From assembly GCA_001683825.1 (NCBI GenBank), contig LXTR01000038.1:1-64000 (forward strand): a DNA stretch of 64,000 nucleotides. The letters are read 5' to 3'. Positions within the stretch are counted from its first letter, which is position 1; the number at the start of each line of letters is the position of its first letter. The stretch comes from Flavobacteriaceae bacterium CP2B (GTDB taxonomy: Bacteria; Bacteroidota; Bacteroidia; Flavobacteriales; Flavobacteriaceae). Under the pieces are notes generated by a model. The model was not told the origin of the DNA. It ran no database searches and saw nothing but the letters and a program-made list of their open reading frames with translations. Shown here piece by piece: positions 52,270 to 60,997 of the stretch. Both the position numbers and the translations under genes were made by a program.

Positions 52270-53220
52270 TTATTTTTTAATAAGCCCGAGTTCAATCAGT
52301 CGCTCATGGAGGAATTCCCCGGCGGTGATATCGGGGTATAACCTGGGGTGTTTGGCGTCAACGCAGTTGTCCAGGCTATTCAGCGGCATTTCACTGATGG
52401 GGTGCATGAAGAACGGGATGGAGTAGCGGGATTTGCCCCATTCGGATTTGGGGGGGTTGATCACCTGGTGGATGGTCGATTTTAAGCGGTTGTTGGTGAG
52501 CCTGGAGAGCATATCGCCCACATTGATCATCAACTCGTCCGGCCTGGCAATGGCATCTATCCATTCGCCTTTGTGGTTTTGCACCTGTAGCCCCCTGCCG
52601 TGTGCGCCCATGAGGAGGGTGATCAGGTTGATGTCGCCATGGGCGGCGGCCCTGACCGCGTTTTTTGGTTCCTCGGTAATAGGGGGGTAATGGATGGGGC
52701 GCAGGATGGAATTCCCGTTTTTAATATATTCGTCAAAATAGTACTCGTCCAGTTTCAGGTGAAGGGCAAGGGCCCTCAGGACATATTGGGCGGTTTTCTC
52801 CAGCATTTGATAGGCTTCTTTCCCTACCTCGTTAAAGCGGGGCAATTCTTTTACGATCACGTTGTCGGGGTATTCCGCCTCCAGTTGGGGGTTGTCCTCC
52901 ACATACTGGCCAAAGTGCCAGAACTCTTTCAGGTCGCCTACCGTCCGGCCCTTTGCATGCTCCTTGCCAAAGGAAGTGTATCCCCGTTGCCCTCCGATAC
53001 CCGGGATTTCGTAGGCATCCTTTACCTCCTGTGGAAGGTCGAAGAACTTTTTAATTTCCGCATAAAGCTCCTCTACCAGGTCTTCTGAGAGGAAATGGCC
53101 ACTCAGGGCCACAAAGCCAATTTCTTCAAAGGCAGTTCCCAGTTCCTTTGTAAACATTTCCTTCTTCACGAAGTCTCCGGAGAGGTAATTTTTCAGGTCA
53201 ACACTTGGTATTGCACTCAT
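52270..53220 (-). CDS. 2-oxoglutarate/Fe(II) oxygenase, isopenicillin N synthase-like
   Basis: The 316-residue non-haem iron enzyme has a DIOX_N domain (AIPSVDLKNYLSGD, AFEEIGFVALSGH) and a 2OG-FeII_Oxy domain. The facial triad is H194, D196 (AAHGDINLITLL) and H251 (STIHQV), and the 2-oxoglutarate-binding RxS is R265-S267 (SRYS). Substrate unknown; such genes in flavobacteria are not obviously part of antibiotic synthesis. The start at 53220 is set by a perfect -7 box at 53242-53249; the extension to 53253 lies on the promoter. Confidence 0.9.
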   Translation of the reverse strand: MSAIPSVDLKNYLSGDFVKKEMFTKELGTAFEEIGFVALSGHFLSEDLVEELYAEIKKFFDLPQEVKDAYEIPGIGGQRGYTSFGKEHAKGRTVGDLKEFWHFGQYVEDNPQLEAEYPDNVIVKELPRFNEVGKEAYQMLEKTAQYVLRALALHLKLDEYYFDEYIKNGNSILRPIHYPPITEEPKNAVRAAAHGDINLITLLMGAHGRGLQVQNHKGEWIDAIARPDELMINVGDMLSRLTNNRLKSTIHQVINPPKSEWGKSRYSIPFFMHPISEMPLNSLDNCVDAKHPRLYPDITAGEFLHERLIELGLIKK

Positions 53221-53241
53221 AGTTTTAAAAATTCTTGTCCC

Positions 53242-53249
53242 CAAAGATA
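53242..53249 (-). promoter_or_regulatory. -7 promoter box for the 2OG-oxygenase gene
   Basis: TATCTTTG on the minus strand, an exact TAnnTTTG match 21 bp before the ATG at 53220. A second candidate (TATTTTTG) directly precedes it at 53251-53258. Confidence 0.5.
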
Positions 53250-53350
53250 CCAAAAATATGATGCAATTTTCCCGAAAGCCCCCTGGCGAATACGGCTGTT
53301 TATAATCCGTTCTTTTTATCTAATTTTACCGGCAAATCTTCAAGTTCCTT

Positions 53351-55327
53351 ATGCAATACAAGAATACGGGGCTGAGCTCAGAACTACAGCTCAAACTTTA
53401 CCGGGCCCTGCTGAAGCCACGGATGATCGAGGAAAAGATGTTGATCTTGCTTCGGCAGGGTAAAATTTCCAAATGGTTTAGCGGTATCGGGCAGGAGGCT
53501 ATTTCAATCGGGGTCACCCATGCCCTTGAAAAAGAGGAATATATCCTGCCCATGCACCGAAACCTGGGGGTATTTACATCCAGGGATATACCCTTGTACC
53601 GCCTTTTTTCGCAGTGGCAGGGAAAGGAGTCCGGTTTTACCAGGGGGCGGGACAGGAGTTTCCACTTTGGCACCCAGGAATACCGCATTGTTGGGATGAT
53701 CTCACACCTGGGCCCCCAATTGGGGGTGGCCGACGGCATTGCCCTGGCAGACCTGCTTCAAAACAACCATAGGGTTACCGCGGTATTTACAGGGGAAGGG
53801 GCTACGAGCGAAGGAGATTTTCACGAAGCCCTGAATATAGCCGCCGTCTGGCAGTTGCCGGTACTGTTTTGCATAGAAAACAATGGGTACGGACTCTCTA
53901 CCCCGGTCAATGAACAGTACCGGTGCGAACACCTGGCCGACAAGGGGAAGGGGTATGGGATGGAAGCCCACATTATTGATGGCAATAATGTCCTTGAAGT
54001 ATATACCCGCGTCGATACCCTTTGCAAGAGCTTGCGTGAAGATCCGCGCCCCGTGTTGCTGGAATTTAAAACCTTCCGCATGCGCGGTCATGAAGAGGCC
54101 AGTGGCACCAAATATGTGCCGGATGCTCTGATGAAGGCCTGGGAGGAGAAAGACCCCATTGCGAATTACGAAGCCTTCCTGCTGGACCAGGGGATACTGA
54201 ACAAAGCGCTCATAGCCCGGGTAAAGGCCGAAATCCAGGACGAAATAGAAGAACATTTGCAGAAGGCATTTGAGGAACCTCCGGTCACGTTAAATCAAAG
54301 TAAAGAATTAGGTGATGTATATGAAAATTTTGTATATGAACATGTTAGCCACGGGACAGTAGTTCAGAATGTTCGATTGGTGGATGCTATTTCCCAGGGG
54401 CTCAGGCAGTCTATGGAGCGGCATGAGAACCTGGTGCTTATGGGGCAGGATATCGCGGAATACGGTGGCGTTTTCAAGGTGACGGAAGGTTTTGTGGAGG
54501 CTTTTGGGGCTGCCCGGGTACGAAACACCCCCATCTGTGAATCGGCCATCGTGTCTACTGCCATGGGCCTGTCTATCAACAAGATGAAGGCGGTGGTGGA
54601 AATGCAGTTTTCCGATTTTGTGAGTAGCGGTTTCAACCCCATCGTGAACTACCTGGCCAAGGTACATTACCGCTGGAACGAAAAGGCCGATGTGGTCATA
54701 CGGATGCCCTGCGGGGCGGGGGTAGGGGCCGGCCCTTTCCACTCACAAACCAATGAGGCATGGTTTACCAAAACCCCGGGTTTAAAAGTGGTGTATCCCG
54801 CGTTTCCCTATGACGCCAAAGGCCTGCTGGCCACGGCGATCAACGACCCCAACCCCGTGCTTTTCTTTGAGCACAAGGCCCTGTACAGGAGCAGTTACCA
54901 GGATGTGCCGGTAGATTACTACACCCTGCCGTTTGGCAGGGCTTCCCTCTTGAAGGAAGGGACAGCGATCAGCATCGTTTCCTATGGCGCAGGGGTGCAT
55001 TGGGCGCTGGAAACCCTCAAGAACAAACCGGAAGTTTCCGCAGACCTGTTAGACCTGAGGACGCTGAACCCGTTGGATATCGAAGCGATTTTCACCTCGG
55101 TCAAGAAAACGGGGAAACTTATTATTCTTCAGGAAGACACCTTATTCGGTGGGGTTGCCAGCGATATAGCGGCCATGGTAATGGAGCATTGTTTCGAGTA
55201 TCTGGACGGGCCGGTGCGCCGGGTGGCTTCCCTGGAAACCCCGGTGCCTTTTGCCCGGGTACTAGAGGGGAACTACCTTCCTAAAAACCGGTTTGCGCAG
55301 GCGCTGGACGATCTGCTGGCCTATTAG
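53351..55327 (+). CDS. Fused branched-chain-type 2-oxoacid dehydrogenase E1 alpha/beta
   Basis: The 658-residue fusion joins an E1-alpha half (about residues 1-310) to an E1-beta half (about 335-658). The TPP/Mg2+ motif is canonical: GEGATSEGDFHEAL (E149) and ENNGYGLS (N177-N178). The beta half shows LMGQDIAEYGGVFKVT, EMQFSDFVSSGFNPIV and LIILQEDTLFGG. It should be the decarboxylating component of a branched-chain or other 2-oxoacid dehydrogenase complex, whose E2 and E3 are not in view. A near-match -7 box (TAATTTTA) lies at 53321-53328. It is distinct from the 804-residue fusion at 18.8-21.2 kb. Confidence 0.92.
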   Translation: MQYKNTGLSSELQLKLYRALLKPRMIEEKMLILLRQGKISKWFSGIGQEAISIGVTHALEKEEYILPMHRNLGVFTSRDIPLYRLFSQWQGKESGFTRGRDRSFHFGTQEYRIVGMISHLGPQLGVADGIALADLLQNNHRVTAVFTGEGATSEGDFHEALNIAAVWQLPVLFCIENNGYGLSTPVNEQYRCEHLADKGKGYGMEAHIIDGNNVLEVYTRVDTLCKSLREDPRPVLLEFKTFRMRGHEEASGTKYVPDALMKAWEEKDPIANYEAFLLDQGILNKALIARVKAEIQDEIEEHLQKAFEEPPVTLNQSKELGDVYENFVYEHVSHGTVVQNVRLVDAISQGLRQSMERHENLVLMGQDIAEYGGVFKVTEGFVEAFGAARVRNTPICESAIVSTAMGLSINKMKAVVEMQFSDFVSSGFNPIVNYLAKVHYRWNEKADVVIRMPCGAGVGAGPFHSQTNEAWFTKTPGLKVVYPAFPYDAKGLLATAINDPNPVLFFEHKALYRSSYQDVPVDYYTLPFGRASLLKEGTAISIVSYGAGVHWALETLKNKPEVSADLLDLRTLNPLDIEAIFTSVKKTGKLIILQEDTLFGGVASDIAAMVMEHCFEYLDGPVRRVASLETPVPFARVLEGNYLPKNRFAQALDDLLAY

Positions 55328-55417
55328 GTGATTACCGGGAATACCAATCTCGTAGGGCACAGGAAGTTATCGTATTTACGGCCCTGGCCCGTGGCCGATT
55401 TATAAAATTGTATGGTT

Positions 55418-55438
55418 GCCGGAAGGCCAAATTCCGGC
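55418..55438. repeat. Inverted repeat upstream of the lipocalin-like gene
   Basis: GCCGGAA-7 nt-TTCCGGC, a perfect 7-bp hairpin ending 10 bp before a near-match -7 box (TATATTTA, 55449-55456). It could be a weak terminator for the E1 gene or an operator; no T tract follows. Confidence 0.4.
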
Positions 55439-55480
55439 GTGGTACGTATATATTTAGACTTAAACCCAAAATAACAATCC

Positions 55481-55966
55481 ATGAAAAAATCGCTTATAGG
55501 GGTCGTGGTTTTGAGCCTGCTCCTGTATTCCTGTTCCATTTCAAAACCCGTCAGGGACCAACGAAATACCATCAGCGGTACCTGGAGCCTGGACAACATT
55601 GCCTATGAAAATAATCAGGGATCTTTTAAGGCCGTCCTGTTCAACGATGCCGATGCCATCTGTTTTGAAGGCAGCGAATGGTATTTCCGCGATAATAACA
55701 GCACCGGGAGGTACACCTTAAAAGGCGGCAGCCTTTGCAGCGGAGGCGATCGTTACATCCGCTGGTCTGTGGTGGAATCGGCTCAAAGCTATTCCAGTCA
55801 GTTGCAATTCAAATTTATTGATGAAAGGCGAAAAGACATGAGTGGTGGCCTGGGGTACCGTTTGAATATCGCCAGCCTCACCCCTGAGCGGATGATCCTT
55901 AAAAGCAATGCCGTGGTCAACGGGGAAACCGTGACCGTGGTGTACGAATTCACCAAAAAAATATAA
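55481..55966 (+). CDS. Lipocalin-like lipoprotein
   Basis: The 161-residue product has a lipobox (LLYSC, Cys18), then ISGTWSLDNIAYENNQGSF and a run of beta strands with WYFRDNNSTGRYTL, as in lipocalin-like (DUF4136/Lipocalin_4-type) proteins of Bacteroidota. Similar genes commonly adjoin OmpA-family lipoproteins, as here: the next start is 6 bp after its stop. The ligand, if any, is unknown. Confidence 0.82.
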   Translation: MKKSLIGVVVLSLLLYSCSISKPVRDQRNTISGTWSLDNIAYENNQGSFKAVLFNDADAICFEGSEWYFRDNNSTGRYTLKGGSLCSGGDRYIRWSVVESAQSYSSQLQFKFIDERRKDMSGGLGYRLNIASLTPERMILKSNAVVNGETVTVVYEFTKKI

Positions 55967-55972
55967 ACGTTT

Positions 55973-56665
55973 ATGAGAAATAGGTTGATCAAAGGAAGTG
56001 CCTTTTTACTGGTTTTTAGCCTGGTACTGGGGTGTAATGCCGTAAAGAATGCCAATAACAAACAAAAAGGGGCCGTTATCGGCGCCACCGGGGGAGCCGT
56101 CATCGGTGGGGTGATCGGCAATAACGTCGGGAAAGGAAACTCTGTGCTGGGGGCCATCATCGGAGGCGTTGTTGGCGGTGTTGCCGGAGGCTATATCGGG
56201 GACCGCATGGACCGGCAGGCCGAACGTATCGAGGAAGAAGTGCCGGGGGCCGAAGTGACCCGGGTTGGGGAAGGCATCAACGTGACCTTCGACGAGGAAA
56301 GCGGGGTGTATTTTGAGGTCAATAAAAGCGAGGTTAAGGGACGGTCTGCCGAAACCTTGCAGCGCCTTGCGGGGATCTTCAAGGAGTATCCTAAATCCAA
56401 CATCCTCATTGAAGGGCATACTGACAGCAGTGGATCAGATGAATACAACCTGGCCCTATCGCAACGGCGTGCCCAGGCCGTGACCAGTTACCTGGTCTCC
56501 CAGGGCATCGATGCGGGGCGCTTTACCACCAAATGGTATGGGGAATCGCAACCGAGGTATGACAATGCCACGCCCGAAGGCCGTTCCAAGAACCGCCGTG
56601 TGGAATTGGGTATCGTGGCCAGCGAAGCGCTGAAACAAGAGGCCATACAACAAACAAAAGGGTAA
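55973..56665 (+). CDS. OmpA family lipoprotein with glycine-zipper (YiaD-like)
   Basis: The 230-residue product has a lipobox (LVLGC, Cys21). A glycine-zipper segment (about residues 33-78, GAVIGATGGAVIGGVIG and repeats) follows. The C-terminal OmpA domain has LIEGHTDSSGSDEYN, LSQRRAQAV and KNRRVELGI, with the peptidoglycan-binding Asp and Arg intact. It should link outer membrane and peptidoglycan and contribute to envelope integrity. It is cotranscribed with the lipocalin-like gene; a structured segment follows its stop. Confidence 0.92.
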   Translation: MRNRLIKGSAFLLVFSLVLGCNAVKNANNKQKGAVIGATGGAVIGGVIGNNVGKGNSVLGAIIGGVVGGVAGGYIGDRMDRQAERIEEEVPGAEVTRVGEGINVTFDEESGVYFEVNKSEVKGRSAETLQRLAGIFKEYPKSNILIEGHTDSSGSDEYNLALSQRRAQAVTSYLVSQGIDAGRFTTKWYGESQPRYDNATPEGRSKNRRVELGIVASEALKQEAIQQTKG

Positions 56666-56691
56666 ACCGGCACCGCCGGCATAAAAGCCTG

Positions 56692-56787
56692 GTCATCCGG
56701 AGTAGGGAGTCTTGCTGAATCAGCAGGATCTGTGAACCGCGTATATGGGGAAAGTACGCGGGTATCCCTGGTCCGGATGACTTTTTT
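56692..56787 (+). ncRNA. Putative three-way-junction RNA ending in a T tract
   Basis: A closing stem GTCATCCGGA (56692-56701)/TCCGGATGAC (56772-56781) stacks on AGGGA (56704-56708)/TCCCT (56765-56769). Inside are two hairpins: 56709-56729 (9 bp including two G-U pairs, AAT loop) and 56737-56761 (CCGCGTA/TACGCGG, 11-nt loop). Six T follow at 56782-56787. It begins 27 bp after the OmpA lipoprotein stop, with a small CCGGC/GCCGG hairpin (56667-56679) between. I see no -7 box of its own. It may be an elaborate terminator or 3'-UTR-derived small RNA. Confidence 0.5.
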
Positions 56788-56834
56788 GTGGGCCCCGCCA
56801 AAAACCCCGCCCTGATTGTGCTATCTTCACAAGA

Positions 56835-57953
56835 GTGAAGCGATACGATGTAATCATAGTAGGGGGCGGACTGGCAGGACTCACCGCGGCACTGCACCTG
56901 GCAAGGGCGGGGCTGGAGGTACTCGTGCTGGAAAAACACCGGTACCCGAGGCATAAGGTCTGTGGAGAATACCTGTCTAACGAAGTGCGGCCCTATCTGG
57001 AATCCCTTGGGGTGCCCCTTGAACAGGCCATCGAGATCAATACCCTCCAACTTTCTACGACGGAAGGCAAAACAATGACCTGCCCTTTGCCACTGGGTGG
57101 GATGGGGATCAGCCGGTATGCCCTGGATGCGCTGTTATACCGGCAGGTGCTGAAAGCAGGGGTCGCTGTTGTTTTCGGCAGCGTCCGCGATATTGTCAGG
57201 GAACCTGAGGGGTTTAAGGTGGTAACGGCCCCGGAAACATTCAGGGCGCGAATGGTTATTGGGGCGTACGGCAAGCGGGCGGGCCTCGATACTGGCCTGG
57301 GGCGGCCGTTTATGAAAAAAGAGGCCCCCTGGTTGGCTGTCAAAGCCCATTACCGGCATCCATCCTGGCCCGAAAACCTTGTGGGCCTCCATGCCTTCAG
57401 GGGTGGGTACGCGGGCATCTCCCAAACCGAAAGTGGTGCGCTCAACTTCTGCTACCTGGCCAGCTACAGGAGTTTTAAACCCTATGGGAATATCCAGGCC
57501 TTCACGACCGGGGTCCTTGCTCAGAATCCGCATTTAAACCATTTTCTTTGCGAATCGGAACTGCTTTTTAAAGCCCCCCTGACCATTGCCCAGATTGCCT
57601 TTCAGAAGAAGGAAGCCGTCGTAAACGGGGTGCTGATGTGCGGGGATACCGCCGGCCTTATCCACCCCCTTTGCGGCAACGGGATGGCCATGGCGGTGCA
57701 CAGTGCCAAATTGGCCTCAGAAGCGATCCTTGTTAACCTTCTTAAAGCAAGCCTGGACCGGGAAGCACTGGCCAGGGACTACCGCCTTGCCTGGAAGGCC
57801 GCCTTCTCCCGCAGGCTGGTCGTTGGCAGGAGCCTGCAGAAGGCCCTGCTGATAGAACCACTGGCCTCCGGACTCCTGGGGGGGCTGGCCCATGCCCCCT
57901 GGTTGCTTTCACCCCTTATCCGTGCGACCCACGGCAAACCCCTGCGCCCATGA
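56835..57953 (+). CDS. FAD-dependent oxidoreductase (geranylgeranyl reductase/monooxygenase type)
   Basis: The 372-residue flavoprotein has an N-terminal dinucleotide fold (VIIVGGGLAGLTAA), the KVCGEYLSNE substrate-side motif of the geranylgeranyl-reductase group and GDTAGLIHPLCGNGMAMA, the second FAD-binding motif. It is the first gene of the type III PKS operon and the likely hydroxylase or oxidase of the polyketide ring (inference from position and from SrsC-like flavoproteins). The start is GTG at 56835. Its last codons overlap the methyltransferase start (ATGA). A TATCTTC variant -7 box is about 8 bp upstream, too close to be sure. Confidence 0.88.
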   Translation: MKRYDVIIVGGGLAGLTAALHLARAGLEVLVLEKHRYPRHKVCGEYLSNEVRPYLESLGVPLEQAIEINTLQLSTTEGKTMTCPLPLGGMGISRYALDALLYRQVLKAGVAVVFGSVRDIVREPEGFKVVTAPETFRARMVIGAYGKRAGLDTGLGRPFMKKEAPWLAVKAHYRHPSWPENLVGLHAFRGGYAGISQTESGALNFCYLASYRSFKPYGNIQAFTTGVLAQNPHLNHFLCESELLFKAPLTIAQIAFQKKEAVVNGVLMCGDTAGLIHPLCGNGMAMAVHSAKLASEAILVNLLKASLDREALARDYRLAWKAAFSRRLVVGRSLQKALLIEPLASGLLGGLAHAPWLLSPLIRATHGKPLRP

Positions 57954-58675
57954 TGGATTTTTCAAAACGCAGTACCGGGGATGAGGCCATGGATGACCCC
58001 CAATTGGACATCGGGAAACTGGGGGAGGTATTTCTGGACCTGAACCAAACCAACCTGCTGCTTGGCGGCCAAAGGATTACTTTGAGGGGCGTTCAAAAGG
58101 TCATGGCCGGGGCACCCAGGGACCACTATGCGATCGTGGATTTGGGCTGTGGTGACGGCGACCTGCTCCGGAGGCTCGCCAGGAATTGCCGCGATGCTGG
58201 TGTCAGCGCCTCCTTCCTGGGAGTAGATGACAGCCAGGCAGCCCTGGAAATCGCGTTGCAGAAATCAAGGGACTACCCTGAAATACACTTTCAAAGGAGT
58301 AGGCTGCAGGAGCTAAACCCCAAAGAAATACCCTGCGACATCTTGTTGTGCACCCTCACCCTGCATCATTTTGACGATGGTGAAATCCCCCGGCTTTTAA
58401 AGAAGTTCGGTCAGATGGCCCGATTGGGGGTGGTTATCAATGACCTGGAAAGAAACAGGCTTGCGTATTACCTTTTTATGGCCTTTAGCCGTATTTTTAT
58501 AAAAACAAAAATTGCGAAACAAGACGGGCTGATCTCCATCCGCCGCGGATTCCGGAGGCGGGAATTGCGTAACCTTAGTCGCGTGGTTCCTGGTTTCGAG
58601 CATAGCATCCGATGGCGTTGGGTATTCCGCTACCTCTGGGTGATGCAGGCCAAAGGATTCCCCGCTTATGAATGA
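57950..58675 (+). CDS. SAM-dependent methyltransferase
   Basis: The 241-residue class I methyltransferase has motif I VDLGCGDGDLLRRLA, FLGVDDSQAALE (motif II) and ILLCTLTLHHFDD (motif IV). A C-terminal basic segment FRRRELRNLSR follows. It overlaps the flavoprotein gene by 4 bp and the type III PKS gene by 8 bp, so it belongs to the same operon and probably methylates the polyketide product or an intermediate. O- versus C-methylation cannot be told from sequence. Confidence 0.88.
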   Translation: MMDFSKRSTGDEAMDDPQLDIGKLGEVFLDLNQTNLLLGGQRITLRGVQKVMAGAPRDHYAIVDLGCGDGDLLRRLARNCRDAGVSASFLGVDDSQAALEIALQKSRDYPEIHFQRSRLQELNPKEIPCDILLCTLTLHHFDDGEIPRLLKKFGQMARLGVVINDLERNRLAYYLFMAFSRIFIKTKIAKQDGLISIRRGFRRRELRNLSRVVPGFEHSIRWRWVFRYLWVMQAKGFPAYE

Positions 58676-59723
58676 TACCAGGATTGTCGCGGTAGCCAAA
58701 GAACTGCCTCCCTTTTGTCGTGAGACCAAAGATATATTGCCATTTGTGTCCCGATGGCTCTCCGGGCAGGAGGCGCGCTTCAGGAGGAAAGTCCTGAAAA
58801 TCTTTGAAGGGGCCGCGGTAGACAAGCGCTATGGGATCATGGATATAGAAGCGGTGTTTACACCCACCTCTTTTGAAGATAAAAACGCAGTCTACGTCCG
58901 GGAAGCCAAAAATCTGGGCGCCAGGGTTTTGGAAAAAGCACTTACTAAGGCAGGGTGGGCCGCAGCATCGGTGGATTATATTATCAGCGTAAGCTGTACC
59001 GGGATTATGATCCCTTCATTGGATGCCTACCTGGTGAATACCCTGGGCATGCGGCAGGATGTCATCCGGCTGCCGGTCACGGAAATGGGCTGTGCCGCAG
59101 GGGTTTCGGGCCTAATTTACGCCCGTAACTTCCTGAGGGCGAACCCCGGTAAACGGCTTGCTTTGGTGGCGGTGGAAAGCCCTACGGCCACCTTTCAACA
59201 CGGCGATTACTCCATGGCAAACATGGTAAGTGCTGCCATATTTGGCGATGGGGCTGCCTGTGTACTGCTTTCTTCGGAGGCTATTGCCCAGGGGCCCCGG
59301 ATCATCGGGGAGGGGATGTACCACTTCCCGGATGCCACACATTTGATGGGGTTCGACCTCACCAATCAAGGGCTCAGGATGATCCTCGACCCATCGGTGC
59401 CGGAAACCATTGAAGCCCATTTTGACGCGCTGTTGTTTCCTTTCCTGGAGGCCTGTGGTACACGGATAGAACGGGTAAACCACCTTATTTTTCACCCCGG
59501 GGGCCGAAAGATAGTGCAAACCGTGGAGGACCGATTTCGGCCGTTGGGCAAGAATATAGACGATACCCGTGAAACGCTTCGGGCGTATGGCAACATGAGC
59601 AGCGTTACCGTTTTGTACGTATTGGAACGATTTATGGACAAACATATTCCGGCAGGGGAGCAGGGCCTGGTCCTGAGTTTTGGCCCGGGCTTTTCTGCAC
59701 AGCGCATCCTGCTGGAATGGTAA
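58668..59723 (+). CDS. Type III polyketide synthase
   Basis: The 351-residue chalcone/stilbene-synthase-fold homodimer has the full catalytic triad: C142 in EMGCAAGVSG, H276 in IFHPGG and N309 in YGNMSSVT. The 33-residue H-N spacing is the same as in plant CHS (303/336). The GFGPG loop is SFGPGFS (near residue 343). It should extend an acyl starter with malonyl units and cyclise it to an alkylresorcinol, alkylpyrone or phloroglucinol-type product. The downstream KAS, dehydratase, reductase and ACP suggest a fatty-acyl starter made in place. Confidence 0.94.
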   Translation: MNDTRIVAVAKELPPFCRETKDILPFVSRWLSGQEARFRRKVLKIFEGAAVDKRYGIMDIEAVFTPTSFEDKNAVYVREAKNLGARVLEKALTKAGWAAASVDYIISVSCTGIMIPSLDAYLVNTLGMRQDVIRLPVTEMGCAAGVSGLIYARNFLRANPGKRLALVAVESPTATFQHGDYSMANMVSAAIFGDGAACVLLSSEAIAQGPRIIGEGMYHFPDATHLMGFDLTNQGLRMILDPSVPETIEAHFDALLFPFLEACGTRIERVNHLIFHPGGRKIVQTVEDRFRPLGKNIDDTRETLRAYGNMSSVTVLYVLERFMDKHIPAGEQGLVLSFGPGFSAQRILLEW

Positions 59724-59748
59724 GGCCTGAATATAAAGAACAGAGCGC

Positions 59749-60552
59749 ATGAATGATCTTGAAAACTATAGCGAACAAAGCCGCCGTTGGGCGCTGATCC
59801 TTGGCGGGAGCCGGGGCCTGGGCCTGGCCAGCGCGCAAAAACTGGCCCGGCATGGGTGGAACCTTTGCATCGTGCACCGGGACCGCAAGGCAGACCTGCC
59901 TGGCATAGAGGCGGCCTTTGGGGAAATTAGGGCGCAGGGTGTCGGCTGTCTTACCTTCAACAAGGATGCAGTAAAAATGGAAAAGCGCAGGGAGATACTG
60001 GCACAGGTCGCTCAGCACTTGGGCGGGCAACAGAGAATCGGGTTGCTGCTGCACAGCATCGCCAAGGGGAATGTGAAACCCATGGCGGGCGGGGGACAGC
60101 GGTTGTCCCACGAAGATTTTCTCCTGACCCTGGACGCGATGGCGGTCAGTATGTACGACTGGACCAAGGCGCTGCTCGATGCGGACCTTCTGGCGGCCGA
60201 CACCCGTGTGATCGGTTTCACCAGTGAAGGGAATACGAGGGCTATCCCCGGCTACGCGGCGGTATCTGCGGCCAAGGCGGCCCTGGAGGCCATTTGTAAA
60301 AACATGGCCCTGGAAATGGCCCCCAGGGGCATTAAAGTGAATTGTATACAGGCAGGGGTTACCCAAACCGCCTCCTTTGCCATGATCCCGGATAGCGAGG
60401 CTATCAAGGCACATGCCTTGAAGCGCAACCCTTCTGGCCGGCTTACCACCCCTGAAGATGTGGCCAATGTGGTTTACCTCCTGAGCCGGGAGGAGGCCCG
60501 ATGGATCACGGGGACCGTCATCAAGGTGGATGGGGGCGAAAGCCTGCAATGA
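59749..60552 (+). CDS. SDR reductase with enoyl-ACP-reductase-like YX6K motif
   Basis: The 267-residue short-chain dehydrogenase has LILGGSRGLGLASA (nucleotide binding), LLLHSIAKGNVKP and IPGYAAVSAAKAALEA. Tyr169 and Lys176 are seven apart (YX6K), the FabI/FabL pattern, rather than the YxxxK of ketoreductases such as FabG. GTVIKVDGG closes the fold. The likely role is reduction of the enoyl intermediate in the operon's own chain-elongation cycle; ketoreduction could be supplied by housekeeping FabG. It lies 25 bp after the PKS gene and adjoins the hotdog gene. Confidence 0.87.
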   Translation: MNDLENYSEQSRRWALILGGSRGLGLASAQKLARHGWNLCIVHRDRKADLPGIEAAFGEIRAQGVGCLTFNKDAVKMEKRREILAQVAQHLGGQQRIGLLLHSIAKGNVKPMAGGGQRLSHEDFLLTLDAMAVSMYDWTKALLDADLLAADTRVIGFTSEGNTRAIPGYAAVSAAKAALEAICKNMALEMAPRGIKVNCIQAGVTQTASFAMIPDSEAIKAHALKRNPSGRLTTPEDVANVVYLLSREEARWITGTVIKVDGGESLQ

Positions 60553-60553
60553 T

Positions 60554-60997
60554 ATGGAAATGGCAAATATAATAGCGCAGCTGCCTTACAGCGAACCCTT
60601 CCTCTTTGTGGGTTCTTTGGAATCTGTGGATGAGGAAGGCGTCGAGGGTAGTTTTACGTTCCGGGAAGACCACCCGTTTTACCGCGGGCATTTCAAGGGC
60701 CGGCCGGTAACCCCCGGGGTGTTGTTGACCGAGTGCTGCGCCCAGGTTGGCCTGGCCTGCCTGGGGATTTACCTGACCGCCGGGCAGGAGGAAAAAGGGG
60801 CCTTGTTTGTTTTAAGCAGTTCGGAAATGGAATTTTATGTGCCGGTATATCCCGGAGAGAAGGTACGGGTGCGCTCCAACCTCCACTATTTCCGGTTCGG
60901 AAAACTAAAATGCGGCGTCCGCATGTACAATGCCAAAGATCAATTGGTATGCAAGGGGGTTTTAGCGGGCATGCAACTAAAAAAAGGTAATGGATAG
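60554..60997 (+). CDS. FabZ-like 3-hydroxyacyl-ACP dehydratase (hotdog)
   Basis: The 147-residue hotdog-fold protein carries the FabZ active site: H46 in GHFKGRPVTPGV and E60 in LLTECCAQVGL. The 14-residue spacing is the same as in E. coli FabZ (H54/E68). It should dehydrate 3-hydroxyacyl-ACP. The ATG at 60554 lies 1 bp after the reductase stop; a longer frame from 60530 would overlap the reductase. Its end overlaps the KAS gene start by 8 bp. Confidence 0.88.
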   Translation: MEMANIIAQLPYSEPFLFVGSLESVDEEGVEGSFTFREDHPFYRGHFKGRPVTPGVLLTECCAQVGLACLGIYLTAGQEEKGALFVLSSSEMEFYVPVYPGEKVRVRSNLHYFRFGKLKCGVRMYNAKDQLVCKGVLAGMQLKKGNG

